This document shows, in pieces, positions 1 through 11,512 of a stretch of DNA of 64,000 nt. The notes under the pieces were generated by a model, which was not told the origin of the DNA, made no database searches, and was given only the letters and a program-made list of their open reading frames with translations. Both the position numbers and the translations under genes were made by a program. Origin of the DNA: Batkoa obscura. Lineage: Eukaryota > Entomophthoromycota > Entomophthoromycetes > Entomophthorales > Batkoaceae. Where the stretch lies: contig JASVEC010000007.1 of the NCBI GenBank assembly GCA_030770535.1, positions 1,571,663-1,635,662 on the forward strand, given 5' to 3'. How positions within the stretch are numbered: position 1 is the first letter of the stretch; the number at the start of each line of letters is the position of its first letter.

Positions 1-248
1 CTCTATCTTAATACAAATTTTTGGTTGAGTATTAACTTTAAACTGGAACAGTTAACACGGTTGATAGTACATAATAAGTCAACTACAATTGTTGACCAAG
101 TACCAAAATTCCCCCTAAAAAATAGTATTTTATTTTTATATTTACAAGATAAGCATATCAATTTAAAGCTATTTCCTAACTTAATTCATGCTTATTTATT
201 ATAATAAAATATTCTATTATTTGTTATTAAGAACGAATGATTTGTTAT

Positions 249-1439
249 TTATTCAACTAAATTATAAGCTAATAAATTATTTGTATTTGAATTTAAACCT
301 TTAAGTTGACCTTTTGTAGTAGCTTGAGTAATCTTATCATACAATTGGAAAGGATCCGAATTTTCAATGCTTAAAAAGTAAGCCATAAGTCCAGCGACAT
401 GAGGGGAAGCCATGGAAGTACCCGAAATTGTATTAGTTTTACCATTGTTCCAAGTGGATAAAATATTCTCTCCAGGGGCAAATAAAGACACACATTTTCC
501 CCAATTAGAAAAACTAGCTTTTAAATCTTGATTATTACTAGCTCCAATTGATAGCACATACTCAGAGCTAGCAGGTGAATAATCACAAGCATTATTATTA
601 TCATTTCCTGCAGCAACTGCAAATGCTAATCCAGATTTAACCGCTGCTTCTACAGCTCTATTAATGGATTCAGAATATTCTCCACCTAAAGACATATTAG
701 CTACAGATGTGTTCTTATTCTTTTTAGCATCTTTAGCAGCCCATTGAATTCCAGCAATGATATCCGAATACGCTCCGCTACCTTCAGCATTTAACACCTT
801 AACCGCGACTAAAGTGGCTTTTTTTGCTACACCATATAACCTGGATCCTACTGTACCAGCAACATGAGTACCATGACCATTATCATCTATATCATCCGAA
901 TCGGAAAATGTTTTTCCCCATCTTGCACGACCTTCAAATTCAGGATGATTAATGTTAATTCCTGTGTCAATCACATACACATTTACATTACTACCACCAT
1001 TATTATCAAATACATAATCATTAGATTTCTTTATTCTTTGTGAAAGTCTGCTAAGTCCCCAAGGCGCATTTAATTGACGTAATAAATCAATGCTCATAGT
1101 TTTATCTTCTTCAATCAGTTCTACTTCTCTCATGTTACGAATCGATTTTATTGTGTTAGAGCTAAATTGTCCACAATACCCTTTAAAGTTGTCATGGTTA
1201 TAGATGTATTTCAATTGTAATTCAGTATTATTTAGAGCTGATCTTGTGTTACTTTGTACTAGTGAGCGAACTTTAGTTAAATGAGCATTTAATATGTCCA
1301 TATTCGATCGAGTATTCCCTTGCGTTGATATGGTTTCATTTGGTTGAGCATCCTGTTGCTTTAATAATATTATATAATTGGTTGGGGTTGATGTTGCTAT
1401 AGATGGTATTAAACAGATTAAATAAAGGAGGGATTTCAT
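249..1439 (-). CDS. Secreted subtilisin-like serine protease (S8, proteinase K type)
   Basis: A complete 396-aa intronless ORF for a secreted endopeptidase. Residues 1-17 form a hydrophobic signal peptide. Residues about 22-118 look like an inhibitor I9 propeptide, and the mature enzyme probably starts near QLNAPWGLSRLSQ (about 122). The catalytic triad is visible: Asp158 in VIDTG, His189 in NGHGTHVAG and Ser342 in SGTSMASPHVAG, with oxyanion Asn279 in AAGND. All key residues are present, so an active enzyme is expected. The family is expanded in insect- and animal-associated fungi, where it degrades host cuticle or protein, but a nutritional role is equally possible. A second secreted protein gene lies on the same strand 450 bp upstream. 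Confidence 0.95.
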   Translation of the reverse strand: MKSLLYLICLIPSIATSTPTNYIILLKQQDAQPNETISTQGNTRSNMDILNAHLTKVRSLVQSNTRSALNNTELQLKYIYNHDNFKGYCGQFSSNTIKSIRNMREVELIEEDKTMSIDLLRQLNAPWGLSRLSQRIKKSNDYVFDNNGGSNVNVYVIDTGININHPEFEGRARWGKTFSDSDDIDDNGHGTHVAGTVGSRLYGVAKKATLVAVKVLNAEGSGAYSDIIAGIQWAAKDAKKNKNTSVANMSLGGEYSESINRAVEAAVKSGLAFAVAAGNDNNNACDYSPASSEYVLSIGASNNQDLKASFSNWGKCVSLFAPGENILSTWNNGKTNTISGTSMASPHVAGLMAYFLSIENSDPFQLYDKITQATTKGQLKGLNSNTNNLLAYNLVE

Positions 1440-1889
1440 TGTATTTGTTATTATTTATTATTTTTTTATATAGGATTTTAAAGATTTTTTATGTTTTTAT
1501 ATCTTTTTTTGATATAATAAGTCTAACTTTATTTACTTGAGGATGTATTTTTTTGTTTAAGAATTTTACTAACAATCTTTCCGCTCAAATAGCACTTAAA
1601 AAATGGAAAAAGTAATGAAACCAAAAAAAACATCCTCATTTATTGAGTGTAAATTTCGAATTTTTCAATTATCTTAATTAGGTTAACTAGTAGCTGATAA
1701 AACTACAAAGTTTTATAAAAAATTGAAGTTTGAGATTTGAGTAACAGTAAAAAAGATACAAGTTTAAACTACTAAATAGAACATTATTAATTACTAAATG
1801 AATTCATATACTAACTAAATACTAAAAATAAAAATGACTTCACATATTAAACGAATTAATTTATTCCATACAACTCATTCAACATTACT
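1440..1889. other. Intergenic, with one MITE
   Basis: This stretch is the region upstream of the subtilase and downstream of the CAP gene. It holds one MITE-1 copy at about 1537-1640 and otherwise AT-rich DNA without a recognisable gene. Confidence 0.6.
1537..1640 (-). mobile_element. MITE-1 copy
   Basis: The copy runs from TGAGGATGT to ACATCCTCA with the internal order of the family (TTTACTAACAAT, CGCTCAAATAGC, ATGGAAAAAGT) in reverse orientation. It lies in the subtilase promoter side, about 100 bp upstream of the start codon. Confidence 0.85.
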
Positions 1890-2783
1890 CTAAAAACTAC
1901 TGGCTTTCCCAAACACTTGCGTCCAATAGAGGTGATTGACTCCAGCCTCAAACTCATCATATTCCTTATTGATCATATTCCTATAATGTCCTGGGGAATG
2001 ATACCAAGTTAGCACGACCTCCTTAACCGTCCTTTGATTCCACGCTACATTTTCAGCCACTGCTCGCCATCGGTATCCAATCTTACTCACTCGATCACTT
2101 GGAGAAGATCCATCTGAGCCCACATGACTCATTTTATGATGACGATACTGATCATCGCTATGCCTCTGGGCGCATTTGGTTAGTAAAGAATTATATTTTA
2201 ATGGCCTTGCGTTCGCTTTTTTTCTTATTTGGTTGACATAAACTAGCATTAAGCGATAGTCAAGTGGACCATTTGTGCTATTGTTTGCTGATGTGTTTGC
2301 TGATTGGTCTTCATCTTCCTTGTTATTTGCGGTATCGGTATTTGGCTTTGAACTTAGATATTCATTTTTTAATAGAAAATCATCATTATCATTTTTGTCA
2401 CTTAGCTTGTTATATTCTATGTTATTATTGTTATAAGGGTTGTTATCATAGGGATTATTATTATAAGGATTATTATTAACATAAGGATTATTATTATTAT
2501 AAGGATCATTATTAACATAAGGATTATTATTATTATAAGGATTATTATTAACATAAGGGTTATAAGGTCTATATGGATTATAAGAGCCATCTTTATTTGA
2601 GATAATTTGTTGGTACTTCTTTCCGTTCTTAATTACAGTATTTTTTATAAATACATTTGTGTCTTTAGAGTTTGGATCTAAGCCACTTATTACCGTTATT
2701 GGGGGTCCATCGTTTACCACTTTATTGACTATATTTATCGAAGTTGTAAAATTTAGTAGAAATAAATAGCAGTAGACTTTCAT
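1890..2783 (-). CDS. Secreted CAP/SCP (PR-1-like) protein with Asn-Pro-Tyr repeats
   Basis: The frame is open from 2870, but the methionine at 2783 begins a clean signal peptide (MKVYCYLFLLNFTTS), so I choose it; the product is 297 aa. After about 60 residues comes a low-complexity block of repeated NPYNNN/NPYVNN units (nt about 2430-2580), then an Asn/Asp-rich linker. The C-terminal ~120 residues are a CAP domain: HSDDQYRHHKMSHVG, AENVAW, and the signature HSPGHYRNMI near the end. CAP proteins are secreted and often bind sterols or lipids; some fungal members act at the host interface. No intron is seen. The repeat block is a likely site of length variation. Confidence 0.88.
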   Translation of the reverse strand: MKVYCYLFLLNFTTSINIVNKVVNDGPPITVISGLDPNSKDTNVFIKNTVIKNGKKYQQIISNKDGSYNPYRPYNPYVNNNPYNNNNPYVNNDPYNNNNPYVNNNPYNNNPYDNNPYNNNNIEYNKLSDKNDNDDFLLKNEYLSSKPNTDTANNKEDEDQSANTSANNSTNGPLDYRLMLVYVNQIRKKANARPLKYNSLLTKCAQRHSDDQYRHHKMSHVGSDGSSPSDRVSKIGYRWRAVAENVAWNQRTVKEVVLTWYHSPGHYRNMINKEYDEFEAGVNHLYWTQVFGKASSF

Positions 2784-3337
2784 CTTTAGTTTAGTAGTAC
2801 AAAATTGTTTAAAAAGATAGGATTTCTTTTTTGAGTGTAGTAAAATATTTATATTTGTAAAGTTCATCAAACTTCTCTTTGATTAAAACTAATCTTTTTA
2901 GTTGATCTTAAATTTTAAATGAATTTTTTTGTTGAAACAATCTTGTTTTTAATGAGTTTAAATTTTTCTAAAATTTAAACCCTTTTTTAGTGAGTACACT
3001 ATTTTTTTTAAAGTAGCCAATGTTAGGTCATTTTATACTTATCCTTTTTAATAAAAAATCTAAAGGTTATTGGCTGCGACAGTAAATTATGCTTTATTTA
3101 AAATAATGTTGCTTTTGCTGCAAATATTATTATTATAGCAGCTGTATATCCATAACAAATAAGGTTTGCCCCCAAAAAAGCGTATGTGACTACTTAATAA
3201 CTGTGATAGCATTGTAATTAAAACTTTCACATTGAAAGATGCAACTAATTTTTAATTACTTTACTACCACAGATGAACATTGTTTACACAATTTCGAATC
3301 AAGATAAAATCATGGCAAGCTGAGTTTAAATACATTT

Positions 3338-3498
3338 ACAGCTGCTGCAACTCTATTACAACTTGATTTGCGATAGTTTTTAGAGCCAACTATTTGTTTG
3401 TTAGATTTTTAATACTTGATTTATTATTTTAGCATGATTTTAGAAAATTTTGTTCTTAAATGAACAGTTAGTCGTTGCAATAGAGTTGCAGCAGCCGT
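3338..3498. mobile_element. MITE-2 copy (161 bp)
   Basis: The ends are inverted repeats: ACAGCTGCTGCAACTCTATT on the left and AATAGAGTTGCAGCAGCCGT on the right. Related elements of almost the same length lie at 21459 and 27244. The interior has no ORF. Confidence 0.8.
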
Positions 3499-4330
3499 AA
3501 CTTAAATTAACCCTTTAGATATCGAGTTTTAGAAAAGCTGTGATCCAATTGGCATAGAATTGATTAAAAATTATGGTACAATCGAGCAGAATTTTTCGAA
3601 AAATTTGGTATCCAGAGTTAACAAGTACATTAGTAGAAAATCATATCACTCAATAAAAGATCTATGTTTATTAGTACATCATTAAAACTGCTTCAGAATT
3701 AAAGTTTATCCAAATTTTATTACCTATAATATTTAGCCGCACTCCTCCAATTTTTTATTGTAAAACATTTTTTACAAGTTTATACTCAAAGTTAAAGCTT
3801 GTCATTGAAAGTGGTTTTAGGTCTGGGGTTTTATTCTATTTAGTGGATGTGTAAGAAAAATTATTAAAATATAATAAAACTTTAAAAAACGTAATATTTA
3901 ATTTAAAATTATAGCATTTTGTTATGTTATAAAATAAACATTTAATAAAAGGGAGTTTATTAAAAATAAATACGTTTAAAAGTTTTGAATGTATTAAAAT
4001 TATACTTAAGGATTTTAACGGTTTAATGACTCTTGTTTATAACTTTTATCCCTGTTTTCTGGGGAAAGTACAAAATTTCATCTCGTTTTGTTACAAATAT
4101 TGACTGTGAAGTTCTGTTTGTCGAAACTTAAATTTTTATTTTTATTTTTATTTAGATATTAACAAATGCACAAACTCCCAAGTGTTTTATTTATGGTGGT
4201 AAGCATAAAGTGGTCATATATAAACTTACTGTACAAACATTGGGTATAAAGCTAATTATACTAAAATGAAATAGTTTACATGATTTATTGCGATATTATT
4301 CCATTGCACTCAAATCATCTTCACAAATAA

Positions 4331-4440
4331 TATAGGGGTGTGTGCTTTTTTTGGCTTCATCACTTTTTCCATCTTTTAAGCACTATTTGAACGGAAAAAT
4401 TGTTAGTAAAGTTCTTAAACACAAAAATACATCCCCATAT
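4331..4440 (+). mobile_element. MITE-1 copy, left arm of an inverted pair
   Basis: This is a full copy starting TATAGGGGTG and ending ACATCCCCATAT. It forms a near-perfect long palindrome with the next copy, separated by only 8 bp. Confidence 0.9.
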
Positions 4441-4448
4441 TTTATATA

Positions 4449-4552
4449 TATGGATGTATTTTTGTGTTTAAGAACTTTACTAACAATTTTTCCGTTCAAA
4501 TAGTGCTTAAAAGATGGAAAAAGTGATGAAGCCAAAAAAGATACCCCCATAT
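4449..4552 (-). mobile_element. MITE-1 copy, right arm of an inverted pair
   Basis: A full copy in reverse orientation, almost identical to the copy at 4331-4440. The two together could fold into a hairpin with ~100-bp arms. Confidence 0.9.
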
Positions 4553-5387
4553 CATAACTATACTTGATTTTATAAAAAAAAAATTTCGGATAGAGTTATA
4601 AATGTGATATAATAGACTTTAAAATACCAATAATAATTAAGCTATATGAATACTGCCTTGTTACAAAGTAGTTTATAGTTTCATTTAAATTGTTAAACTT
4701 TACATTGATGCAAGTATACTATAATTATAATAAAATATTGTAGCTAATTACAAATTAAATTAGCAAATCTTTCAAAAGATTTACAATCTCAAACTATTCT
4801 AAAGCTTTACCTACTTTTAATAAAACTAAAGACCACTTTAAAACATTTACAGTAAAAAGTCACGCTTTAGTTTTTTTTAAATCTTATTTTTAATTTTGCA
4901 TAGTTTACTAATAGCTTATTAATAAAAATTAATTTAAGAATTTGATGTCATTTAAGCCTTTGATAAATTTGAACTCAGGGTTTATAAAATAATAATAGAT
5001 TTTAATTATTTGCTCATAACTAAATCATTTGTGCGTGAAATAAAAATATTTAATTCCTCATGTATAAAATAATTTAAAAAGAAAATAGTTAAATAAAAAC
5101 AATGTAAACTCAATAAAGTTTATTGACATAAACAAATTAATACTATTTAATATAATTTTTTTTACAACAGTAAGACCTAGAATTCTTTAACCAAAACCAA
5201 TAATAACTGAACTGATTGACAGAAATAAGCCAATTTTTGTATCATATTGTTTAGCATTTTAATCAGTTCATAAATTTCACCTGTGCTTAAACGGATGAAA
5301 CCACCTTATTGGCTAAATTAAAAAGGCATAAATAATAATTTTAAAAAATAATATAAAAAGGCAATCGAATATCTTCAATTTCAATAA

Positions 5388-6890
5388 ATGATTAAAGATA
5401 AAAATAATAGTAGTGATTTGAGTGTTGCTTTAGACTCCAAGGAATTAAATATCAATGGATATTTAATATTCTCTTGTATTGTAGCTGCCTTGGCTGCTTT
5501 TAATTCTGGGTTCAACACTGGTGTAGCGAATATTCCAGAAGCTACAATTCGTAAATGTGGAGAAGTTACAGTAGAAAATGGTTTCCCGGATTGTTTACCA
5601 GCAAGTGATTTAGTATGGTAAGTACACAAATATATAATATTTTTTGTTGTTTCTAAAATGCAAATTAGGGGTGTCGTTATTGGATTATTTGCTTTAGGAG
5701 GAGGTTTTGGCGGTTTATCTGCTTCCAAATTATTATCTTGGTTAGGTAGACGTAACAGTTTATTATTAAACAATGTTTTCTTTATAGTTGGTGGGATATT
5801 ATTGGGAACTGCTACTACATTGGCTCAAATGGGAGTGGGAAGATTTTTAGTTGGTGTTGGTAGTGGTATTGCTTCTGTAGGAGTATCTACTTATATTGGA
5901 GAAATTGCTACTAATAAATGTAGAGGTGCCATGGGTGCCGTATTACAATTTATGATGGTAGTTGGTATCTTATTCGCACAAGGCATCAGTATTCCATTAA
6001 ACAGTTCGCCTGGATGGAGAGTGTTATTTGCCATTACTGCTGTTCCAGCTATTCTTCAGTTGATTTTATTTCCTATGTGCGTAGAAACCCCAAGATACCT
6101 TATATCTATTCGTAATATGGAAAAAGCAAAAGAAAATTTAGAAAAATTAAGACGTGGTTATAATATTGAAAATGAATTTAATGAAATTGTAGAAGGGCAA
6201 TATAGTTCTCCAAAAGATGATACTAATGATCTACCATTAGATCAAAGCACTGATGTTAACCCATTTATGCAATTATTTAAAGACAAAGTATTATTTAGAC
6301 ATTTAACATGGGCAGTAGTTATTCATGCAGCTCAACAATTCTCAGGTATAAATGGTGTTATATTTTATTCAACATCTATATTTGAAAAGACTTTTGGTTC
6401 CGAAAATGCACCTTACGTTACTTTGGGTGTAGCAGTCCTTAATTTGATTGTTACTATTCTCTCTGTCTTTTTAATTGATAGATTAGGTCGTAAATTTTTA
6501 CTATTACTTAGTTTATTAGGAATGTGTATCTTCAGTATTTTAATTGTAATTGGGTCAGTTTATCTTGTTGATATTTTAGTTGTTGCTAGTGTATTATTAT
6601 TTGTTGCTTCATTTGCTATTGGGTTAGGGCCAATTCCATGGTTAATAATATCAGAAATATTCCCAACCAAGCCATTAGCTGCAGCATCAGCTATTGCCAT
6701 GGGAGTTAATTGGTTTTGTAATTTTGCTGTTGGGTTACTTTTCCCAACAATATTATCTGGCTTAGGAGATTACACTTTTGTTATTTTTGCTGTTATAACA
6801 TTCGCATCAGCAATATTTATATTTTCATTCATACCTGAAACTAAAGGACGTACAATTGAAGAGATCCTAGCTTCTTCATATGCCTCCTAA
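5388..6890 (+). CDS. Sugar transporter (MFS sugar porter)
   Basis: A plasma-membrane hexose-type transporter in two exons, 5388-5617 and 5669-6890. The 51-bp intron has GTAAGT and TTAG ends and splits a Trp codon; the spliced protein is 483 aa. Twelve hydrophobic segments can be traced. Family motifs are present: GRR at 103-105 in the loop after TM2, ETPRYL at about 216-221, QQFSGIN at about 299-305 in TM7, GRK in the loop after TM8, PWLIISEIFP in TM10 and PETKG near residue 467. QQxSGIN is typical of monosaccharide porters, but the exact sugar cannot be read from sequence. Confidence 0.93.
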
Positions 6891-7445
6891 GTTTTATTAA
6901 TTGTAATTTTATCAAAATAAAGTCGAACTACTAATTGTTATATTGATTATTTTATTAAAGTTTATCTGAATATTATAATGTGCCATTGATAATGCTTAAT
7001 AAAATGCTATTTAAGTACTTTTTTATACTTTTTTACTAGATAGATAATAACCTTATTTAAGCATCCCTGACTAAAGTCAAACAAAAACTTATTCACAAAA
7101 AAAAATCAGAAATAACCAGATAACAAATCAGGAAGAAAACAGGCAGAGTTGGCCCATATTTGATTTTTCCAAGCAAGGCCACTCTATCAAATTCATGTTT
7201 AAACTCTTAGATAATAATTTGAAAGTATTCTTAAGTAAATTTAAATTATAATAAAAATATTTTTTAATATATACAGCATCGGTTATGGGTTTTTTACCAA
7301 AGTAGTTTTTAAAATTTTGACATCTATATAATCTTACATAGAACTTATTACATTATTACTTAATTTTCAAAATGTTTTTGCATACAAAACTTTCAGTAAA
7401 TAACAGAATAAAATGTAATTAGTTATAATAAATTATTATGATTTT
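6891..7445. other. Convergent intergenic region
   Basis: This lies between the 3' ends of the sugar transporter and the WSC gene. It is AT-rich and I see no gene, RNA or repeat in it. Confidence 0.5.
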
Positions 7446-8527
7446 TTATTTAAGATTTAAATTTGAGTTCAATCTATTTAATGTTTTTTCTAATTCTATT
7501 TGTTTTCTAATAGATATTAAGTTCGAATCTAGCTGTTCCTCTGTTCCAAAGGACCGAACAGTAACGGGTAAACTAGCAGCTTTAGAGTGGGTAGGGATAA
7601 ACTTGACATTGTTATACATTGGTTTGTTTTTGATTTCACAAATCTTTCTACTAGATCTGTATCTGCTTATCACTCTACTAACAACTAACCCTAATACTGT
7701 TCCTAAAAACAAAAATAACAAACATAATAGCATGATTAGTAGGACATGGTTGTTACTAGCTTCATTGTTATTATAAGTGTCTGTGACCTGTGTATTATCC
7801 ATCACATGTTTATTGGTTTCATCAGTGTTTATATAGCCTGATTATTATTATTAATTTCATACTTTATATAGTAAATTTGAATTACCTGTTGTGTATATGC
7901 TGGTAAAGTTGCTATACAATGCCAGTTAACTTCAATACCAAAAATTATTAAAAATGAAGTACCTTCCACCACCACAATTTTGCTCCGTATCACCAGAACA
8001 TTTAGTTTTACAATTATCTTCATCGGATTTGAAGGACTATCAAATAAATGTTAATTTTTTTTTACAAAAAAAGATAAAGATGATAATACACTAGGAAGAA
8101 GAGTATTCCCACATCGACATTCTGAGCCGTTCATTAAGGCTGACCATGTAAAATTTAAGTATTGGCATAGTAAAACACAATGATTTACATTTAAGTGATC
8201 GGAGATATATGGGCTTGGTAAGTTTTTTTTCGTTAAGCCGTTGAAATACACTGGAGGTATCTTGTCATCTTCGATTTTTTTAGTGCTTATTCCACTCTCC
8301 TTGTCTCTCTCTAATACTATATTAGGATATTCGTAACAACCTACAATTATGATTTAGTAAAGCTATTTCTAGTGTCTTTCTAGTTGCGATTCAAGCTATT
8401 TTGGGTTATGTGTATTTTAAATATAAAGATAATAATTACCTTCATAGGTGCTATTCGCTATTGTTTTACTAATGACATAATTTAAGGAGAGTAAAGGTAT
8501 TAAATAAAAGATATGTGAAAAGAGCAT
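7446..8527 (-). CDS. WSC-domain single-pass membrane protein
   Basis: Five exons on the minus strand, by hand splicing: 8527-8440, 8340-8066, 8036-7963, 7911-7886 and 7837-7446, giving 284 aa with all phases consistent. Exon 1 encodes a signal peptide (MLFSHIFYLIPLLSLNYVIS). A WSC domain follows, from GCYEYP to the closing CGGGSNFTSIYTT, with the usual cysteines (HCVLLC, ECRCGN, CKTKCSGD). An Asn/Thr-rich stretch leads to one transmembrane helix (VLLIMLLCLLFLFLGTVLGLVV), then a basic cytoplasmic tail. WSC proteins bind wall glucans; yeast Wsc1-3 sense wall stress. This domain order matches such sensors, but WSC domains also occur in other surface proteins. Confidence 0.82.
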
Positions 8528-9816
8528 GGTATTAAAAGATTAAAAAAATTAAGAATTAAAAACAAAAACAAAATAACAAAGATAAAAACACAACTTAAAG
8601 TTATCTACTATTGATGTTTGATGTTTGATGTTTGATTATTATCATTATTCTATTATATGATGTTGATTTATAACCGTTGTTTGTTGAGTTTTAACCGAAT
8701 CTTTATCAACTGCTATTTTAAGTAGCTTGGCATAACTTATTATTAATAAAACAAAATGAACAATCTTTAGTTATTGTTTATAGTGCTGATATTATTAGTT
8801 AGATACATGTAACTATAACATAGCTTGATTGTATTTTACACTATTTTTATTCCCTTTTTGTATTATTCATATTTAATACTAGGCAGGAAAAAATACGCCT
8901 TTTAGACTCAAAATTTCGGTTAAAGTCTTTTGCACTTCAAACTGCAGTGTATAATTTTTTTTTGGGTAGTTTACATTTTTTACTTTACCTCTTTAAAATT
9001 AATTTACTATGTCGTTAATTTTATATTACAATAAAAATTATTAATGAGTTATTAATGAATTATTAATAAATTATTAACTAAAATAGTATTTATTATCATA
9101 AAGCTATGCTAAAAGCCTATTTATAATATTACTACTTGGAAATTTTTAAGAATTTTTTGTAGAAAACTTTGAAGAAGCCAGAAGCTCCCAAGTATTTTGT
9201 TGTTAGAGTAAATGAAATTTAAATGATCAACTGGTAGATAAAGAGATACTGAACCTTTTAAGGATTTTATATTCAATAAGATAATTTCTACCCATATTAT
9301 TTTTGAAGAGAATGCAATTTTGCATTTTAAATTTATTTAAAAATTATACTCACCATGTTCATTTTTAAAAGGGGTATATTGTAGTACTTTGCCTTTATGG
9401 GGAATTGTGTATTATTCTCATTTTCTTGTTTCCATTTTAAATAAGGATAAAAATAAATTTATTATTAGTACTTATATTAAATGTAGTAGATAATTAATAA
9501 GCTTAATACAAAAACAGCTTAAATTAATCAAGCATATAAAACATTATACCATAACGAATCAGTGATATAATATTTTATAAAACAAAAGATGAAGAAACCA
9601 GCTCTATTTAAATTCTATAGGAAATACTAAAAAATCCTGAACTTTAACTTTTAGTAAAGGGGGGAATTCTTAGCTCTTAAAGAACAAAAAAATTGATGAC
9701 AGCAACTTGAAATCTTAAAAATAAAATTGGAGTAAAAAGAATAAAATAGTATTAAAGGATACCAGATGCAATATAAAAATATAAAAAAATCATTTTTAAT
9801 TTATTGTCTTCCTAAT
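8528..9816. other. Divergent intergenic region between WSC and Opy2-like genes
   Basis: About 1.3 kb upstream of both genes and so likely to carry both promoters. Apart from a short TTTGATG triple repeat near 8613-8637 I see only AT-rich DNA. Confidence 0.5.
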
Positions 9817-10380
9817 ATGAAATTAAATTGGATTCGACTAACTTTTACTTCCTTTTTATTCAGCAATGTCGAGTCTTCAATAAATACAAATCAGACCTGT
9901 ATAAGATGTCCTCAAATAACTCAAGATAGCTGTAAAAAATGCAAGATTGAAGAAACATGCGCTATAACACCCGGAGACTGTAACACATGTCCAATGACCC
10001 AATGCATATCAAGGCCAACACCTTATCAACAAAAAAATGCTACCTTGATTATTATAATAAGTATATTAGGGTTCATACTGATGATTTTAATTGGAGTCAT
10101 CATTCTATTGTATCGTCGTTTTAAAAAAAAGAAAGATAAAACCTATGAGACCAATTTAACTTATATATCGGAAAAAATTGAGCTGGCTCAAAGGGTGAAG
10201 CATATGTCTAGGTTACAAAGGGAACCTAAGCTTATCAGTGTGATCCCGTTCATTGAAGACCTTAATTTAAAGGATAGCTATAAGCTATCACTTAGCTCCT
10301 ATTCATCAGGAGTTATGAATGAGTATGTTTTAAGACTTGGAGATAGGAGAAAAACACAAGAAGTTAGTACAAAAAAATAA
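9817..10380 (+). CDS. Opy2-like cysteine-rich membrane anchor protein
   Basis: The frame is open from 9766, but the ATG at 9817 gives a better signal-like N terminus (MKLNWIRLTFTSFLFSNVES), so I choose it; the product is 187 aa. Next is a compact cysteine module: CIRCP, CKKCKIEETC, CNTCPMTQC. This spacing matches the Opy2 extracellular domain (CxxCP..CxxC..EtC..tp.tC..C...C). One transmembrane helix follows (LIIIISILGFILMILIGVIILL), then a basic patch (YRRFKKKKDK) and a ~65-residue cytoplasmic tail. In yeast Opy2 anchors Ste50 and the HOG/filamentation MAPK machinery at the plasma membrane. The domain call is good; the pathway role is inferred. Confidence 0.78.
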   Translation: MKLNWIRLTFTSFLFSNVESSINTNQTCIRCPQITQDSCKKCKIEETCAITPGDCNTCPMTQCISRPTPYQQKNATLIIIISILGFILMILIGVIILLYRRFKKKKDKTYETNLTYISEKIELAQRVKHMSRLQREPKLISVIPFIEDLNLKDSYKLSLSSYSSGVMNEYVLRLGDRRKTQEVSTKK

Positions 10381-10779
10381 GTTATTACCAATTGAAACTA
10401 TATTGTATTTTTTCTATAAAAGTTATGTTAATTAATTTTGAACTTGAAGCTTACCACAATAAATAATTTTTTTGGAATAGCTTATTTTTATTTTTATATT
10501 TCGAAACTTTATAAAATGATTAAGTTCATTTTAATATTGTTTTTTGATGCATTTACAATCAAACTAAAATACGCTCATGTATACTATATAAAAACTAATA
10601 TATTAAAACCGATACTATAATTTTATAACAAAACACAATAAGTCCCACTAACTAACAATGCACAATTTAATAAAAATAAAAATAAAAATAACTTATGATT
10701 GATATTTATTGATCATTTATATTATTTTAAAAAACCTTGATTATTATTCTTAAAGATAAAATGAGACAAAGGGAAAAGA
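10381..10779. other. Short convergent intergenic region
   Basis: AT-rich DNA between two convergent genes. A 60-codon open frame here has no coding character and I reject it. Confidence 0.5.
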
Positions 10780-11340
10780 CTAGTAAGAGTTGTTACTTTT
10801 TGCATTATCATAGCCAAGTTTATCACAAAGTAAATCTCTCCATTTACCTTTACTTTCATGTTGGCTGGAGATGGCAGTAGCTTGGTATTGATCAGAGTAC
10901 GAATTATCTGATTTTTTAGTATATCCATTATCATATTTATGGTACTCTTTGTTTTCCACATTATTATAACTATTATTAGAATCATATGAGTCCATATGGT
11001 TTTTTTCATAATTATTACTGGTATTATAGTCAATTTTGTTATTGTATTGATCCTTTGAATGTTTATTATAATTGTCATAAGCTTCTGAGCCAGCACTATA
11101 CTTATTGTTGTTATAACTATTATAATCATTATGCTTATTATAACGATCATGTATATCACTCAACTCATCATAAGACTTCATTTTCTTATAGCTCATATCT
11201 TTATCATAATAATTATTTGGTGTCTTCGCATAACTTTCTAAGTGGCTATCCCCTCGATAGTTGCGCTCTCCAACATCTTCAACATTGTAAGCTAATCCCA
11301 TGGAGAATACTAAACACAAAGTAATTAATTTTAGTGACAT
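10780..11340 (-). CDS. Small secreted Asn/Tyr/Lys/Asp-rich protein
   Basis: I do not recognise the family. The ATG at 11340 starts a good signal peptide (MSLKLITLCLVFSMGLA) and is preferred over an open frame reaching 11424; the product is 186 aa. The mature protein is strongly hydrophilic and low in complexity, full of Asn, Tyr, Lys, Asp and Ser. The only cysteine lies close to the C terminus in RDLLCDKLGYDN. It could be a wall- or host-associated protein, but composition alone cannot give a function. Confidence 0.6.
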   Translation of the reverse strand: MSLKLITLCLVFSMGLAYNVEDVGERNYRGDSHLESYAKTPNNYYDKDMSYKKMKSYDELSDIHDRYNKHNDYNSYNNNKYSAGSEAYDNYNKHSKDQYNNKIDYNTSNNYEKNHMDSYDSNNSYNNVENKEYHKYDNGYTKKSDNSYSDQYQATAISSQHESKGKWRDLLCDKLGYDNAKSNNSY

Positions 11341-11512
11341 TTCGAAGTAATTTGTGTAATATAACAAAACATTTGAATAATTGAGTTTCTGAAGTTTTTT
11401 TATATACCTGATTCTTTTCTCCATTTAATAACACATTATTCTCATTTCATCTCGTAATTTGGTACACATGTCTTAACTGAAATGAAAGCTTATTTTATTT
11501 AAAAATATTATG

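Larger units (their letters stand above)
2871..5387. other. 2.5-kb gene-free region with three MITEs
   Basis: No coding region is supported. It contains one MITE-2 copy (3338-3498) and an inverted pair of MITE-1 copies (4331-4552). The remainder is AT-rich with only short spurious frames. Confidence 0.6.

Noticed and set aside
2264-2479. Plus-strand frame opposite the CAP gene
   Set aside because: It is the antisense shadow of the Asn-Pro-Tyr repeat region.
10986-11324. Plus-strand Tyr/His-rich frame
   Set aside because: It mirrors the Asn/Tyr-rich secreted protein on the other strand and has no signal or domain.
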